From Parasedimentitalea huanghaiensis (lineage in GTDB: Bacteria > Pseudomonadota > Alphaproteobacteria > Rhodobacterales > Rhodobacteraceae): 64,000 bases of DNA. A program made the translations under genes and the position numbers. The stretch spans positions 62,001 through 126,000 of the forward strand of contig NZ_WQLV01000011.1 in NCBI RefSeq assembly GCF_009753675.1, in the 5' to 3' direction. The notes under the pieces are model-generated. The model did not search any database and had not been told where the DNA came from. It saw only the letters and a program-made list of their open reading frames with translations. Shown one piece after another: positions 44,047 through 53,943 of this stretch. Every line of letters starts with the position of its first letter. Position 1 is the first letter of the stretch.

Positions 44047-45204
44047 ATGAGATCAATGACCGTGACAAAGTCCGCCTGGATGACCGACGAACATCAGATG
44101 TTATCTGACATGACCGCCCAGTTTATTACCAACGAATGGATGCCCAAATACGACACTTGGCGCCAACAGGGTATGCTGGACAGGAATACCTGGGATCAGG
44201 CCGGTGAATTGGGCCTCTTATGTCCCTCCATCCCCGAAGAATATGGCGGTGCGGGGGGCGATTTCGGCCACGAAGCTGCAATCCTGATCGAAAGTAGCCG
44301 AGCTAACCTGGCAAGCTGGGGCGCCGGCATTCACTCCGGTATCGTTGCGCACTATATTCTCGCCTACGGCAGTGAAGAGCAAAAACAGCGCTGGCTGCCA
44401 AAAATGGTGTCCGGTGAAAAGGTTGGCGCCTTGGCCATGACCGAACCTTCTACCGGATCCGATGTTCAAAGCATCAAAACCAAGGCGATCCGCGACGGAA
44501 ATGCCTATCGGCTAAGCGGACAAAAGACCTTTATCACCAATGGCCAACATGCCAATCTGATCATCGTCGCCGCCAAAACTGACCCATCACTGGGATCCAA
44601 AGGCGTCTCGTTAGTCGTTGTCGAAACCGATGGGGCAACGGGGTTTCAGCGCGGCCGCAATCTTGAGAAAATTGGCCAACACGCGGCAGACACATCAGAA
44701 CTGTTTTTCGACAATGTCGAAATCCCGCCCGAGAACATCCTTGGCAATGCCGAGGGTCAAGGGTTCTACCAGATGATGCAGCAGCTACCACAAGAACGGC
44801 TGATCATCGCAGCTGGTGCAATTGGCGCAATGGAAGGTGCCGTTGCACGCACCATCGCCTATTGCAAAGAACGTGAAGCCTTTGGCGGCCCACTGACCCA
44901 GTTCCAGAACACCCGCTTCAAACTGGTTGAATGCCTGACAAAAACCAAAGTCGCGCGTGCCTTTTTCGATGAATGTATGGCCGACCATCTGCGTGGTGAA
45001 CTGACCGTCGAAAAAGCCGCAATGGCCAAATACTGGATTACCGATACTCAGGGCGAAGTGCTGGACGAATGCTTGCAACAGCACGGTGGCTATGGGTTCA
45101 TGCAAGAGTACGCCGTTGGCGAGATGTGGACTGACGCTCGGGTGCAGCGGATCTACGGCGGCACCAACGAAATCATGAAAGAACTGATTTCTCGCAGCCT
45201 TTAA
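44047..45204 (+). CDS. Acyl-CoA dehydrogenase, short (about 380 aa) form
   Basis: This is a typical 385-aa acyl-CoA dehydrogenase with [18 protein letters not shown], the FAD/substrate loop, and the C-terminal [44 protein letters not shown]. The GGTNEI motif and the region for the catalytic Glu are intact. Substrate chain length cannot be read. AAGGGAG sits 4 nt from the ATG at 44047; a second ATG at 44056 is possible. It is co-oriented with the 593-aa dehydrogenase. Confidence 0.9.
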   Translation: MRSMTVTKSAWMTDEHQMLSDMTAQFITNEWMPKYDTWRQQGMLDRNTWDQAGELGLLCPSIPEEYGGAGGDFGHEAAILIESSRANLASWGAGIHSGIVAHYILAYGSEEQKQRWLPKMVSGEKVGALAMTEPSTGSDVQSIKTKAIRDGNAYRLSGQKTFITNGQHANLIIVAAKTDPSLGSKGVSLVVVETDGATGFQRGRNLEKIGQHAADTSELFFDNVEIPPENILGNAEGQGFYQMMQQLPQERLIIAAGAIGAMEGAVARTIAYCKEREAFGGPLTQFQNTRFKLVECLTKTKVARAFFDECMADHLRGELTVEKAAMAKYWITDTQGEVLDECLQQHGGYGFMQEYAVGEMWTDARVQRIYGGTNEIMKELISRSL

Positions 45205-45253
45205 AAATAACGCAGGTCAAAAACCTGCACCAGGAAGGATTCAGGAGTACACA

Positions 45254-45886
45254 ATGACGATTAAACTACATTGCTTTGGCGAAAGCGGCCACTCCTACAA
45301 AGCCGCGCTTGCACTCGAACTGGCAGGACAAAATTGGGAACCCGTTTTTGTCGACTTCTTCAGTGGCGTTCACCGTACGAGTGAATACCGAGACCTGAAC
45401 GTCATGGCCGAGGCCCCGGTGATGATAGATGGAGACGTTCTTCTGTCACAATCTGGCGTCATCCAACAGTACATCACAGACAAAACCGGCAAATTCGGCG
45501 GCAAACCCGAGGAAAAGTATGAGGTGCTTCGTTGGGTCTTGTGGGACAATCACAAGCTGTCCAGCCAAGTGGGTATGACCCGCTTTCTAATGAACTTTTT
45601 ACCTGAGGAAAAGCGCCCTGCTGATGTGATCGGTTTCATGCTTGGGCGACTTAGGGCCGCGTTCAAGACATTGAACCACCATCTGGAAGGTCGCGAATGG
45701 ATTGTTGGCGACGAGCTGACCAATGCGGATCTGACGTGTTGCGGTTACCTGTTTTACGAAGAGCCATTTGGTTTTGATCGCAAAGACTATCCCAACATCG
45801 ACGCCTGGCTGAATCGTATCAGCGACCTGCCCGGCTGGAAACACCCATATGATTTAATGCCCGGCAATCCGTCGGATAGAGCCTAA
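45254..45886 (+). CDS. Glutathione S-transferase family protein
   Basis: This 210-aa protein has a thioredoxin-like N-terminal domain (KLHCFGESGHSYKAALALELAG, with the cis-Pro in MAEAPVMIDGDVLLSQSGVIQQY) and an all-helical C-terminal domain (YEVLRWVLWDNHKLSS to NIDAWLNRISDLPGW). It is probably cytosolic and conjugates or isomerises a reactive metabolite. Its place inside a beta-oxidation block suggests a related job, but the substrate is unknown. GGAAGG-type ribosome site precedes the ATG. Confidence 0.88.
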   Translation: MTIKLHCFGESGHSYKAALALELAGQNWEPVFVDFFSGVHRTSEYRDLNVMAEAPVMIDGDVLLSQSGVIQQYITDKTGKFGGKPEEKYEVLRWVLWDNHKLSSQVGMTRFLMNFLPEEKRPADVIGFMLGRLRAAFKTLNHHLEGREWIVGDELTNADLTCCGYLFYEEPFGFDRKDYPNIDAWLNRISDLPGWKHPYDLMPGNPSDRA

Positions 45887-45968
45887 CGTAGTTTCGAATG
45901 CCTGATGCTTCTAACCGGGCAAACCTATTCAACCGGATAGCACAAAAATCCAAAGCCGGAGCAACAAC

Positions 45969-47180
45969 ATGACCGAAGCCTATATCTATGACGCGCTACG
46001 CACGCCGCGTGGCAAGGGCCGCAAAGATGGCAGCCTGCACGAAGTGACCTCGCTACGCCTGTCCGCTTTGACACTCAACGCCGTCAAAGACAGGAACAAT
46101 CTGGACGGCCACGCTGTCGAAGACGTGATCTGGGGCAATGTTACACAGGTGATGGAACAAGGCGGTTGTCTGGCCCGTTCGGCCGTGTTGGCATCGGATC
46201 TGGACCAGTCCATTCCCGGCCTGTCTATCAACCGTTTTTGTGCTTCAGGCATGGAAGCCGTGAACCTTGCGGCAAACCAAATCAAAGGTGGCGCAGGCAA
46301 CGCTTACATCGCTGGTGGTGTTGAAATGATGGGCCGCGTGGGGATGGGCAGCGATGGTGCTGCTATTGCGGTGGATCCATCTCTGGCCATGGACAGCTAT
46401 TTTGTGCCCCAGGGCATCTCAGCTGATATCATCGCTACTGAGTACGGATTCTCTCGTGATCAGGCTGACGCGCTGGCTGTTGAATCGCAACGCCGCGCGA
46501 AAGCTGCCTGGGATAATGGGCGGTTTGATAAGTCAGTGATCTCCGTCCGAGATCAGAATGACTTGCTGATCCTGGACCGCGATGAATACATGCGTCCCGG
46601 CACAGACATGCAAAGTTTGGGCGCGCTGAACCCTGCGTTCCAGATGATGGGTGAAGTGATGCCCGGTTTCGACAAGGTCGCAATGCTGAAGTACCCGCAT
46701 ATGGAACGGGTCAATCACATCCACCACGCTGGCAACTCCTCCGGAATCGTCGATGGGGCCGCTGCGGTTCTGATCGGCAACAAGGAATTTGGCGAAGAAT
46801 ATGGCCTGACGCCGCGTGCACGCATCAAAGCCACCGCCAAAATAGGTACAGACCCCACCATCATGCTGACGGGTCCGGTTCCGGTGACACAAAAAATTCT
46901 GTCTGATAATGGCATGGCAATTGGTGACATTGATCTGTTCGAAGTCAACGAGGCCTTCGCGTCGGTCGTCCTACGCTTTCAACAGGCATTTGATGTCGAT
47001 CCAAATGTCGTCAACGTCAACGGTGGTTCAATCGCCATGGGGCACCCTCTGGGCGCGACTGGTGCAATCATCATCGGCACCTTGCTGGACGAACTGGAAC
47101 GTCAGGACAAAGAAACTGGCCTGGCCACCCTCTGCATCGCATCCGGAATGGGTGCCGCAACAATAATCGAGCGCGTCTAA
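45969..47180 (+). CDS. fadA: FadA-type acetyl-CoA C-acyltransferase (3-ketoacyl-CoA thiolase)
   Basis: This is a 403-aa thiolase with the acyl-accepting Cys in [12 protein letters not shown], the His in [12 protein letters not shown], and the C-terminal base motif [19 protein letters not shown] with the terminal CIASGMGAA Cys. It cleaves 3-ketoacyl-CoA to acetyl-CoA in the last step of beta-oxidation. Its stop overlaps the cupin gene start by 1 nt (TAATG). It pairs with FadB downstream. Confidence 0.94.
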   Translation: MTEAYIYDALRTPRGKGRKDGSLHEVTSLRLSALTLNAVKDRNNLDGHAVEDVIWGNVTQVMEQGGCLARSAVLASDLDQSIPGLSINRFCASGMEAVNLAANQIKGGAGNAYIAGGVEMMGRVGMGSDGAAIAVDPSLAMDSYFVPQGISADIIATEYGFSRDQADALAVESQRRAKAAWDNGRFDKSVISVRDQNDLLILDRDEYMRPGTDMQSLGALNPAFQMMGEVMPGFDKVAMLKYPHMERVNHIHHAGNSSGIVDGAAAVLIGNKEFGEEYGLTPRARIKATAKIGTDPTIMLTGPVPVTQKILSDNGMAIGDIDLFEVNEAFASVVLRFQQAFDVDPNVVNVNGGSIAMGHPLGATGAIIIGTLLDELERQDKETGLATLCIASGMGAATIIERV

Positions 47181-47665
47181 TGCCCAAACTAAACCTTGCA
47201 GATATCAGCCGCCGCGGCGGATCCGTTTACCCCGGCATACTGGACGCCCAAATGGCGGGTCGCAGTAGTCAGCGACTGGGAGACGCCAGTGGCATTACCC
47301 AATTTGGCGTCAACCTGGTGCATATTGAGCCCGGCGGTTTGTCTTCACTGCGCCACTACCACATGAAACAGGACGAGTTTGTGATGATCACCACAGGGGC
47401 TTTGACCCTGATCGATGATGACGGCGAACACGACATGCTGCCGGGTGATTGCGCCAGCTTTCCTGCTGGCGATGCCAATGGCCACCATCTGGTGAACAAG
47501 ACAGACGCACCAGCCGCATTTCTGGTTGTTGGAACGCGTACAGAAAACGAGACCGCTTACTATAGCGATTTGGACATGATGGTGACCGTCGACCCAGACG
47601 GTTTCGCCTTTACCCGCAAAGACGGCAGCCCCCTGACGGCTGATCAGATCGGAGACGAACAATGA
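47180..47665 (+). CDS. Cupin-domain protein embedded between fadA and fadB
   Basis: This is a 161-aa single-cupin protein. A conserved cupin core VHIEPGGLSSLRHYHMKQDEFVMITTGALTLIDDDGE gives the HxH...E metal motif, and PGDCASFPAGDANGHHLVNKT the second His region. Metal-binding is likely but no catalytic role is known. The start is inside the fadA stop (TAATG) and the end inside the fadB start (ATGA), so it is made with both. Confidence 0.85.
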   Translation: MPKLNLADISRRGGSVYPGILDAQMAGRSSQRLGDASGITQFGVNLVHIEPGGLSSLRHYHMKQDEFVMITTGALTLIDDDGEHDMLPGDCASFPAGDANGHHLVNKTDAPAAFLVVGTRTENETAYYSDLDMMVTVDPDGFAFTRKDGSPLTADQIGDEQ

Positions 47666-49863
47666 CCGAATTCACTCTGAGCAAAGACGCAGACGGTGTT
47701 GGAACAATCACCTGGGATGTGCCCGGAAAATCAATGAATGTGATGTCATTCGAAGGTCTGGCGCAGTTGGATACCTGTGTTGATCAAGCGCTGGCGGATG
47801 ATGACATCAAAGGCGTGGTCATCACCTCCGGTAAGAATGGATCTTTTGCAGGCGGGATGGATCTCAACCTGCTGGCCAAAATGAAGGATGACGCAGGCGA
47901 CGAACCTGCGCGTGGATTGTTTGAAGGCGTCATGAAAATCCATGCTCTGCTGCGCAAAATTGAGCGTGCAGGCATGGACCCAAAAACCAAAAAGGGTGGT
48001 AAACCTATTGCCAGCGCCCTGCCCGGCACCGCTGCTGGTATTGGCATGGAACTGCCATTCGCTACCCACCGGATCTTTGTCAGTGATAATCCAAAGGCAA
48101 AATACGGCTTGCCTGAAATCATGGTAGGCATTTTCCCCGGCGCTGGCGGTACCACCCGCCTGGTCCGCAAACTTGGCGCTATGGCCGCCTCACCCTTGCT
48201 ACTGGAAGGTAAGATGCTAGAGGCCAAAAAGGCCAAAGGTGCAGGCATGGTGGATGAAGTCACCGCAGATCCGGTGGCAGCAGCCCGTGATTGGGTGTTG
48301 AATGCGAAACCCGTCGATATCGTCAAACCCTGGGATGCCAAAGGGTATAAAATGCCCGGTGGCGCGCCCTATCATCCAGCAGGTTTCATGACATTTGTTG
48401 GTGCCAGCGCCATGGTTCATAGCAAAACTCAAGGAGCCTTCCCCGCCGCCAAAGCCCTGCTCAGTGCTGTCTATGAAGGCGCACTGGTAGATTTCGACAC
48501 AGCGCTAAAAATCGAAGCCCGCTGGTTTACATCAGTGTTGATGAACCCGTCTTCCGGCGCCATGATCCGCTCGCTGTTTCTGAACAAAGAAGCCTTGGAC
48601 AAAGGCGCGGTTCGCCCCAAGGACATCCCAGACCAGAGCGTGCAAAAAATTGGGGTGCTTGGTGCTGGCATGATGGGGGCTGGTATTGCGCTAGTCTCGG
48701 CCCAGGCTGGCATGGAAGTGGTTCTGATTGACCGGGATCAAGCTGCTGCCGATAAAGGTAAATCCTACGCCGAGACCTATATGGACAAGGGGATCAAGCG
48801 CGGAAAAGCCACCCCTGAGAAGAAAGACGCCCTGTTGGCGCGGATCACTGCCACACCGGATCTGGACCAGCTGAAAGGTTGCGACCTGATCATCGAAGCC
48901 GTGTTCGAAGACCCCGGCGTCAAGGCTGAGATGACCAAAAAGGTCGAAGCGATCATTCCCGAGGATTGCATCTTTGCCTCCAACACCTCGACGCTGCCCA
49001 TTACCGATCTGGCCGAAGCCTCGGTGCGCCCAGAACAATTCATCGGCATCCACTTCTTCTCACCTGTTGAGAAAATGTTCCTGGTGGAAATCATCAAGGG
49101 TGGAAAGACTGGGGATCGCGCCGTTGCCAAGGCTTTGGACTATGTGCGCCAAATCCGCAAAACGCCAATTGTGGTCAATGATGCACGGTTCTTCTACTGC
49201 AACCGCTGCATCATTCCCTATATCAACGAGGGGCTGCGCATGTTGACCGAAGGTGTCTCACCTGCCCTGATCGACAACGCAGCTCGTCAACTGGGTTTCC
49301 CTGTGGGACCTGTGCAGCTGAACGATGAAACCTCTATTGATCTGGGCGCTAAGATTGCCCGCGCCACCAAGGCTGCAATGGGAGACGACTATCCCGACAG
49401 CCCGGGCGACGATCTGATTTTCTGGATGGAAGATCTGGGACGGATGGGCCGCAAGGCCAATGCGGGTTTCTTTGAGTACGACGACAAAGGCAAGCGCGTT
49501 GAGTACTGGAAGGGAATGCAGGAAAAATATCCGATGGCGGATAAACAGCCTGATCTGATTGCAGTACAGGAACGGTTGATGTTTGTTCAAGTATTGGAGG
49601 CTGTACGCGCACTGGAAGAAGGCGTCTTAGAAGATATCCGCGAAGGCGATGTTGGGGCAATTTTGGCCTGGGGTTTCGCCCCTTGGTCTGGAGGTCCCCT
49701 CAGCTGGCTAGACATTCTAGGTACACCTTACGCCGCCGAACGATGTGACCAACTAGAAGAGCAGTTTGGCGAGCGTTTCGCCTGCCCGCCGCTTTTGCGC
49801 GAAATGGCAGCCAAGGGGCAAACCTTCTACAAACGGTTTGATCCAGCAAAAACAGCGGCCTGA
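47662..49863 (+). CDS. fadB: FadB-type bifunctional enoyl-CoA hydratase / 3-hydroxyacyl-CoA dehydrogenase
   Basis: The 733-aa protein has an N-terminal crotonase domain (SGKNGSFAGGMDLNLL, then ALPGTAAGIGMELPFATHRIF and GLPEIMVGIFPGAGGT). A 3-hydroxyacyl-CoA dehydrogenase domain follows, with NAD-binding IGVLGAGMMGAGIALVSA near 330 and SNTSTLPITDLAE. The C-terminal dehydrogenase domains end around KRFDPAKTAA. It hydrates and oxidises acyl-CoA intermediates and feeds FadA. ATGA overlap with the cupin gene. Two terminators follow. Confidence 0.95.
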   Translation: MTEFTLSKDADGVGTITWDVPGKSMNVMSFEGLAQLDTCVDQALADDDIKGVVITSGKNGSFAGGMDLNLLAKMKDDAGDEPARGLFEGVMKIHALLRKIERAGMDPKTKKGGKPIASALPGTAAGIGMELPFATHRIFVSDNPKAKYGLPEIMVGIFPGAGGTTRLVRKLGAMAASPLLLEGKMLEAKKAKGAGMVDEVTADPVAAARDWVLNAKPVDIVKPWDAKGYKMPGGAPYHPAGFMTFVGASAMVHSKTQGAFPAAKALLSAVYEGALVDFDTALKIEARWFTSVLMNPSSGAMIRSLFLNKEALDKGAVRPKDIPDQSVQKIGVLGAGMMGAGIALVSAQAGMEVVLIDRDQAAADKGKSYAETYMDKGIKRGKATPEKKDALLARITATPDLDQLKGCDLIIEAVFEDPGVKAEMTKKVEAIIPEDCIFASNTSTLPITDLAEASVRPEQFIGIHFFSPVEKMFLVEIIKGGKTGDRAVAKALDYVRQIRKTPIVVNDARFFYCNRCIIPYINEGLRMLTEGVSPALIDNAARQLGFPVGPVQLNDETSIDLGAKIARATKAAMGDDYPDSPGDDLIFWMEDLGRMGRKANAGFFEYDDKGKRVEYWKGMQEKYPMADKQPDLIAVQERLMFVQVLEAVRALEEGVLEDIREGDVGAILAWGFAPWSGGPLSWLDILGTPYAAERCDQLEEQFGERFACPPLLREMAAKGQTFYKRFDPAKTAA

Positions 49864-49886
49864 ACCACATCAGATTAGCACAATCA

Positions 49887-49912
49887 GGCTATTTAGGTCT
49901 AAATAGCCTTTT
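49887..49912 (+). terminator. Intrinsic terminator 1 after fadB
   Basis: A 9-bp perfect stem (GGCTATTTA with TAAATAGCC) with a 4-nt loop is followed by TTTT, 24 nt after the fadB stop. Confidence 0.75.
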
Positions 49913-49924
49913 ACATTTCTCGAC

Positions 49925-49963
49925 AAATCACCTGGAAAGCAGCTACCGCTTTCCAGGTGATTT
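49925..49963. terminator. Intrinsic terminator 2, bidirectional, between fadB and the Hint gene
   Basis: A perfect 16-bp stem (49925-49940 with 49948-49963), 7-nt loop, and A/T ends on both strands. It can end both the fad transcript and the convergent Hint gene transcript. Confidence 0.88.
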
Positions 49964-50019
49964 TACATATTCATGCTATTTTGAGGTATGACGCTCTTGA
50001 GCGACATCTCTCAGTTAGC

Positions 50020-50706
50020 TCATCGCACAGAAACAAACTGAACATCATTGAATCCACCAGCTTCTACAGGTCGATCAACTGTCCAGAAATCTTCCTCTGC
50101 AATCATATCAATAACTAACGCACGCGCAGCGTCCTGTGGTAGTACACGGTAAAGGCTGGCCTCTGTTCCTACTGTTTCAAGGATACTATTGGGGGTTGGG
50201 CTGTAGGCCAGCAATCCAGCCTCCAAATAGACCACCTCATCCTGCGCAAACCGCGGCATTACCAACTCCAACCGTTGCCCTGCCTGGGCTCGTTGAATTC
50301 CACGGTAGCCTTCCAAGGTACACGCAGGAACAACAACAAAGGGATCTCCCTGCGTATCCACCGCCAGGTCACTTTCAAGCAAGATACCCTGATCCGGCAT
50401 CACCCACATCGAAACACGATTGTTCAACGCATCTTGCGGCACCAGCAGCGGACATTGTGTATCTGCCATATCTCCCTCGGGAACCAGCAGAGTTTCCCGA
50501 TGCATTTCGACAATGACTTGCATGCCGTGGTCAAACGTAAGGACCCTGTCACCAACGCCCAAAGCTTCTACCTGCCGCCAACCTAAGTTAGAGGCCAGAT
50601 GTGTACCGGCAAAGAAGCCACCTTGTCCCGTCGCAACCATGGGATAATTTGTGCTTTGTACCGATGGCATGGGCGTACCCTTGCGTTTGGTGATCCAGTC
50701 AAACAT
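50020..50706 (-). CDS. Hint-domain protein without the usual catalytic Cys
   Basis: This 228-aa protein is mostly a Hint (hedgehog/intein) fold of the bacterial Hint_2 type: FAGTHLASNLGWRQVEALGVGDRVLTFDHGMQ. In inteins and hedgehogs the domain opens with a Cys directly before the F-x-x-G-T strand; here that place is Gly30. Self-cleavage by the classical route is therefore unlikely. No signal peptide or calcium repeats are seen. It is convergent with fadB and followed by a sulfotransferase gene in the same direction, 212 nt upstream on the strand. Function unknown. Confidence 0.8.
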   Translation of the reverse strand: MFDWITKRKGTPMPSVQSTNYPMVATGQGGFFAGTHLASNLGWRQVEALGVGDRVLTFDHGMQVIVEMHRETLLVPEGDMADTQCPLLVPQDALNNRVSMWVMPDQGILLESDLAVDTQGDPFVVVPACTLEGYRGIQRAQAGQRLELVMPRFAQDEVVYLEAGLLAYSPTPNSILETVGTEASLYRVLPQDAARALVIDMIAEEDFWTVDRPVEAGGFNDVQFVSVR

Positions 50707-50918
50707 CGCCTTTTCCTTCTAAAAAGACGGCCCTGCCCCTCGGCAAAAGCGCGCTGTAGTCTTATTAACCCTAAAAAGCCGGATTTTCAGGCCGCAAGTG
50801 GGCCGAAACAAGGCATCTCCGGGTCATTGTCACCAAAGCGAATTTAAAACACGCAAAAGCAGTGGTTTAAACGCCTGTTGTTCGGCAACGGTTCAGTCTC
50901 TTATCCATGGGATAGAGC

Positions 50919-51569
50919 TTAATCGTTAAAAGAGTATTCAAATCGTCTGATATCTTCTGCGCAAGTTTGTGCCACTGCTTCAATCGACCGATCATCATAA
51001 TATCCCCGCCAGTCGCGCAGCCGTGCCGAACTATTGGCCATAGGCAGGTCCAGATCAAATCCCAAGTGATCAAACAGAGGCTGCGCGTCAGAAGAAAAAT
51101 GCTCGAGCCGGATAAACTTCTGACATTGTTCTACCCCATCAACATGCCGCATGTAGCTTGAAGCCGGTGTCGCTCGAAATGTCGCCTTGATCTGCGGATG
51201 ACAAATAAACTCTGAAAAGCTCAGAGCTCGTGACAAACCAACTGCTGGGTGCTCAAAACTCTGCTCTCCAAGCCAGTGATAGTAGCTCACCGCTCGGTCC
51301 CAGGGATTACGCACCAGGGTAAAAGCAAACAATCCTCGCAATGTCTGATCTGGCACCAGACCTTCGATATCTGCCAGTGTCGAATGTTTCCATTTACGTC
51401 CGCGGGTCGGCACATCTCTGACTCGATGCCGACGTCTGCGCGCCTTGGGGGTATCACCCAACATGATATCATCAGCTTTAGCGCGCGCCTCCAGCGCCAG
51501 TGCCAGCGCGGTGCCACCGGTCTTGGGGATATGAATAAAGACATATGAGCGGCCAACGGACAAGATCAT
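50919..51569 (-). CDS. Sulfotransferase family protein
   Basis: This 216-aa protein has the 5'-PSB motif VFIHIPKTGGTALALALEA and the 3'-phosphate segment FTLVRNPWDRAVSYYHW, typical of carbohydrate sulfotransferases. PAPS would be the donor; the acceptor is unknown. No signal peptide is seen. The second sulfotransferase in the window (at 33107) is a different subtype with a TPR head. 184 nt separates it from the kinase gene, with no obvious promoter structure. Confidence 0.85.
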   Translation of the reverse strand: MILSVGRSYVFIHIPKTGGTALALALEARAKADDIMLGDTPKARRRRHRVRDVPTRGRKWKHSTLADIEGLVPDQTLRGLFAFTLVRNPWDRAVSYYHWLGEQSFEHPAVGLSRALSFSEFICHPQIKATFRATPASSYMRHVDGVEQCQKFIRLEHFSSDAQPLFDHLGFDLDLPMANSSARLRDWRGYYDDRSIEAVAQTCAEDIRRFEYSFND

Positions 51570-51753
51570 GAACGCAAGCTAGGCTATTGGGTCGAAAAAC
51601 GAAATGGCATCGGTGAATTCAATCTGGTGCTTTTCAACCTTTGTTTATGCCACCAACGTTGAAAATTTGCCCAAAACCCAACGGCGGGGAGCCTCAGATG
51701 CCCCCTGAATTGAACGAGAGAACCCCGCTAGGCTGCATCTCTAAAATGTACTT

Positions 51754-53943
51754 TTAGCGAAGACCGGCGGTTTCAACGCTTGTATGACGCGAAACCAATT
51801 TTTCTAACTCTTTGCGGCTGATAGGTTTGGTCGCAACTTCGGAAAATCCAGCTTTGAGAATACGGTTTTGATCACTTTCCGAAACATGGGCCGTAAGAGC
51901 AACAACGCCCACCCCATGCAGCAGATTCTGAGCCCGAATTCGGCGGTAGGCCTCTATTCCATCGACTTCAGGCATACTGATGTCCATCAGGACCATGTCA
52001 TACCTTCCGTCACGCGCAGTCTCGACTGCTTCAGCACCACCTGCCGCCACCGTAACCTGATGTCCCATCTGCTGTAGCGTTTTTGCTAACAGTACTCGAT
52101 TGATGTCATTGTCTTCGACCACCAGCAAGTGTCTGGAAGACGGGATTTTCGACTCATCAGCTGGCGTTTCTTTTTGTTTCGTTTCCGACTGAGGTAAGGG
52201 TAACAATATTCGAAATTGACTGCCCTCACTTGGTTCACTCTTGGCTTCGATACGGCCTCCAAGAACTTCAACAATGCCTCGTGTAATTGCTAACCCCAAT
52301 CCTGTTCCCTGTTCTGTACGACTATAGCTCGTGTCCAGTGTAACAAAGTCGTCAAATATCCTTTCCAAATCCTCTGGAGCGATCCCAGTCCCAGTATCGC
52401 TGACCAAAAATTCCACTTGGTTTCCATCACTCTTACGTTCGATCTGAACCGAAACAATGCCGTTTGTGGTAAACTTGAGCGCATTCCCGACAAGATTTAG
52501 CAGCGCTTTTTGAATCTGGTTCGGGCGGCCAATTACAAAAGGGGTTCCCCCCAGATCGCATTGCAATTCAAGCTTGTTACCCTGAGATTTGGCAGTGGCT
52601 TGCTGGCTACCAATCAACCCATGTACTAATTCGTACAGGTCAAAACTGCGAGGTTTGCGGAGTGTTACACTGGATTCTAAACCTGACAGTTCCAGCACCT
52701 CATTGACATGATGCAAAAGCAGCTCTCCAGAGACACGCATCGCATCTAAATAGCCGTCCTGCTCTGATGTTGTTTCGGTTGTACCAAGTAGTTCCATCGA
52801 ACCTAGTACGCCAGTCAGTGGAGTACGCATCTCATGGCTCATCACAGTGAAAAGTTTTGCTTTTGCCTTCTCCCCGGACAGAGCATCGTCGCGAGCTTGC
52901 CGAAAATCTTCAACCGCCGCTGCAACCGCAGATATCTCGGTGATCTGTGACTTTGGCAGCATTTTTGAAAAATCGCCTGTCGACATTTGTATTAGAGCAT
53001 CATGTACGCCACTAAGTGGACGTGAAATAGCCTGCGCAACCACAAAAGAAATGCCAACAAATAACAACAATCCACCTAGGCCGGCCGCTAAAGACTGATC
53101 TCGCAAAGTTTGACTTTGTGTCTCGGCCTCGGCCAGGCCCTCTTGCAGCCTATTCAGAGCACGAGCGTGAATGCTGTTGAGAACCGGTTCTGCCTCTGCA
53201 AAATTGCGTGACAATACTTCACGAAGATTGCGCTCTCTCAACGTTTCTTGCACAAATTTCGCGAAAGTACTGTGATATGTGGCCAACAGCGCATTTATCT
53301 CAGCCTGTTGATCAGTAGACTCGAATAGGCTGACCGGAAAACTGTGGAATTCTTCGACCCGGGCGTTCAATTGTTTGAGGTAAGCAACATCTACGCGCAT
53401 GATAAAGTCTTTCTCATGCCGTCGCATCATCAGCATTTTTGCCGTTAGTTCATGGCGGTTAGACTGTGCCAGAGCAGCCTCGACACCATGAACGGCCTGG
53501 CGGAGCTGCCCCTGCAATCCGGATGTTTCATCAAACCCCAGACGTCGGTTGCTATGTAAAAGTTCCGCAAAATTCTGCTGGTACTCCGTGATTGCGAACG
53601 TAAGAATAGAGATTTCCTTGGAGATTTCCCCCAGCCCTCCAATTTCGTCGGACAATACCTGTATCTCTTCCAGTGTTGTATGGAGCTTGGCAACAAGTTT
53701 CGCATGACGCAGCGCATAAACGTCAGCCAAGCGTAGTAGAAAATCCTTTTCTGCTCTTCTGGCGAGCAGGAAATCAATTTCAAACTGACCCAATGCAAAG
53801 TTCATTTGGCTAATTTTAAGGATCTCGGCCTGGACCTTACTCCCAATCGGCAAAGTGTATCTGGACAGGCCAATAAGCGACAGCATGACCAATCCCGCTA
53901 GGGCAACAATAGAAAAAACTGCAAACTTAATGGAGACCTTCAA
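51754..53943 (-). CDS. Hybrid sensor histidine kinase with receiver domain
   Basis: The 729-aa protein is anchored by TM1 (about 7-28) and TM2 (about 287-305) around a 255-residue, all-helical periplasmic sensor region. HAMP-like text (SRPLSGVHDALIQMSTGDF) leads to HisKA with phospho-acceptor His370 (SHEMRTPL). The HATPase domain has NLVGNALKFT, DTGTGI and GTGLGLAI. The C-terminal receiver has Asp654 (VLMDISMPEVDG) and Lys706-type TKP. No HPt domain is attached, so a separate phosphotransfer protein is needed. A TTG at 53943, 8 nt after GGAGGAG, is the best start. No cognate regulator lies next to it. Confidence 0.92.
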   Translation of the reverse strand: MKVSIKFAVFSIVALAGLVMLSLIGLSRYTLPIGSKVQAEILKISQMNFALGQFEIDFLLARRAEKDFLLRLADVYALRHAKLVAKLHTTLEEIQVLSDEIGGLGEISKEISILTFAITEYQQNFAELLHSNRRLGFDETSGLQGQLRQAVHGVEAALAQSNRHELTAKMLMMRRHEKDFIMRVDVAYLKQLNARVEEFHSFPVSLFESTDQQAEINALLATYHSTFAKFVQETLRERNLREVLSRNFAEAEPVLNSIHARALNRLQEGLAEAETQSQTLRDQSLAAGLGGLLLFVGISFVVAQAISRPLSGVHDALIQMSTGDFSKMLPKSQITEISAVAAAVEDFRQARDDALSGEKAKAKLFTVMSHEMRTPLTGVLGSMELLGTTETTSEQDGYLDAMRVSGELLLHHVNEVLELSGLESSVTLRKPRSFDLYELVHGLIGSQQATAKSQGNKLELQCDLGGTPFVIGRPNQIQKALLNLVGNALKFTTNGIVSVQIERKSDGNQVEFLVSDTGTGIAPEDLERIFDDFVTLDTSYSRTEQGTGLGLAITRGIVEVLGGRIEAKSEPSEGSQFRILLPLPQSETKQKETPADESKIPSSRHLLVVEDNDINRVLLAKTLQQMGHQVTVAAGGAEAVETARDGRYDMVLMDISMPEVDGIEAYRRIRAQNLLHGVGVVALTAHVSESDQNRILKAGFSEVATKPISRKELEKLVSRHTSVETAGLR

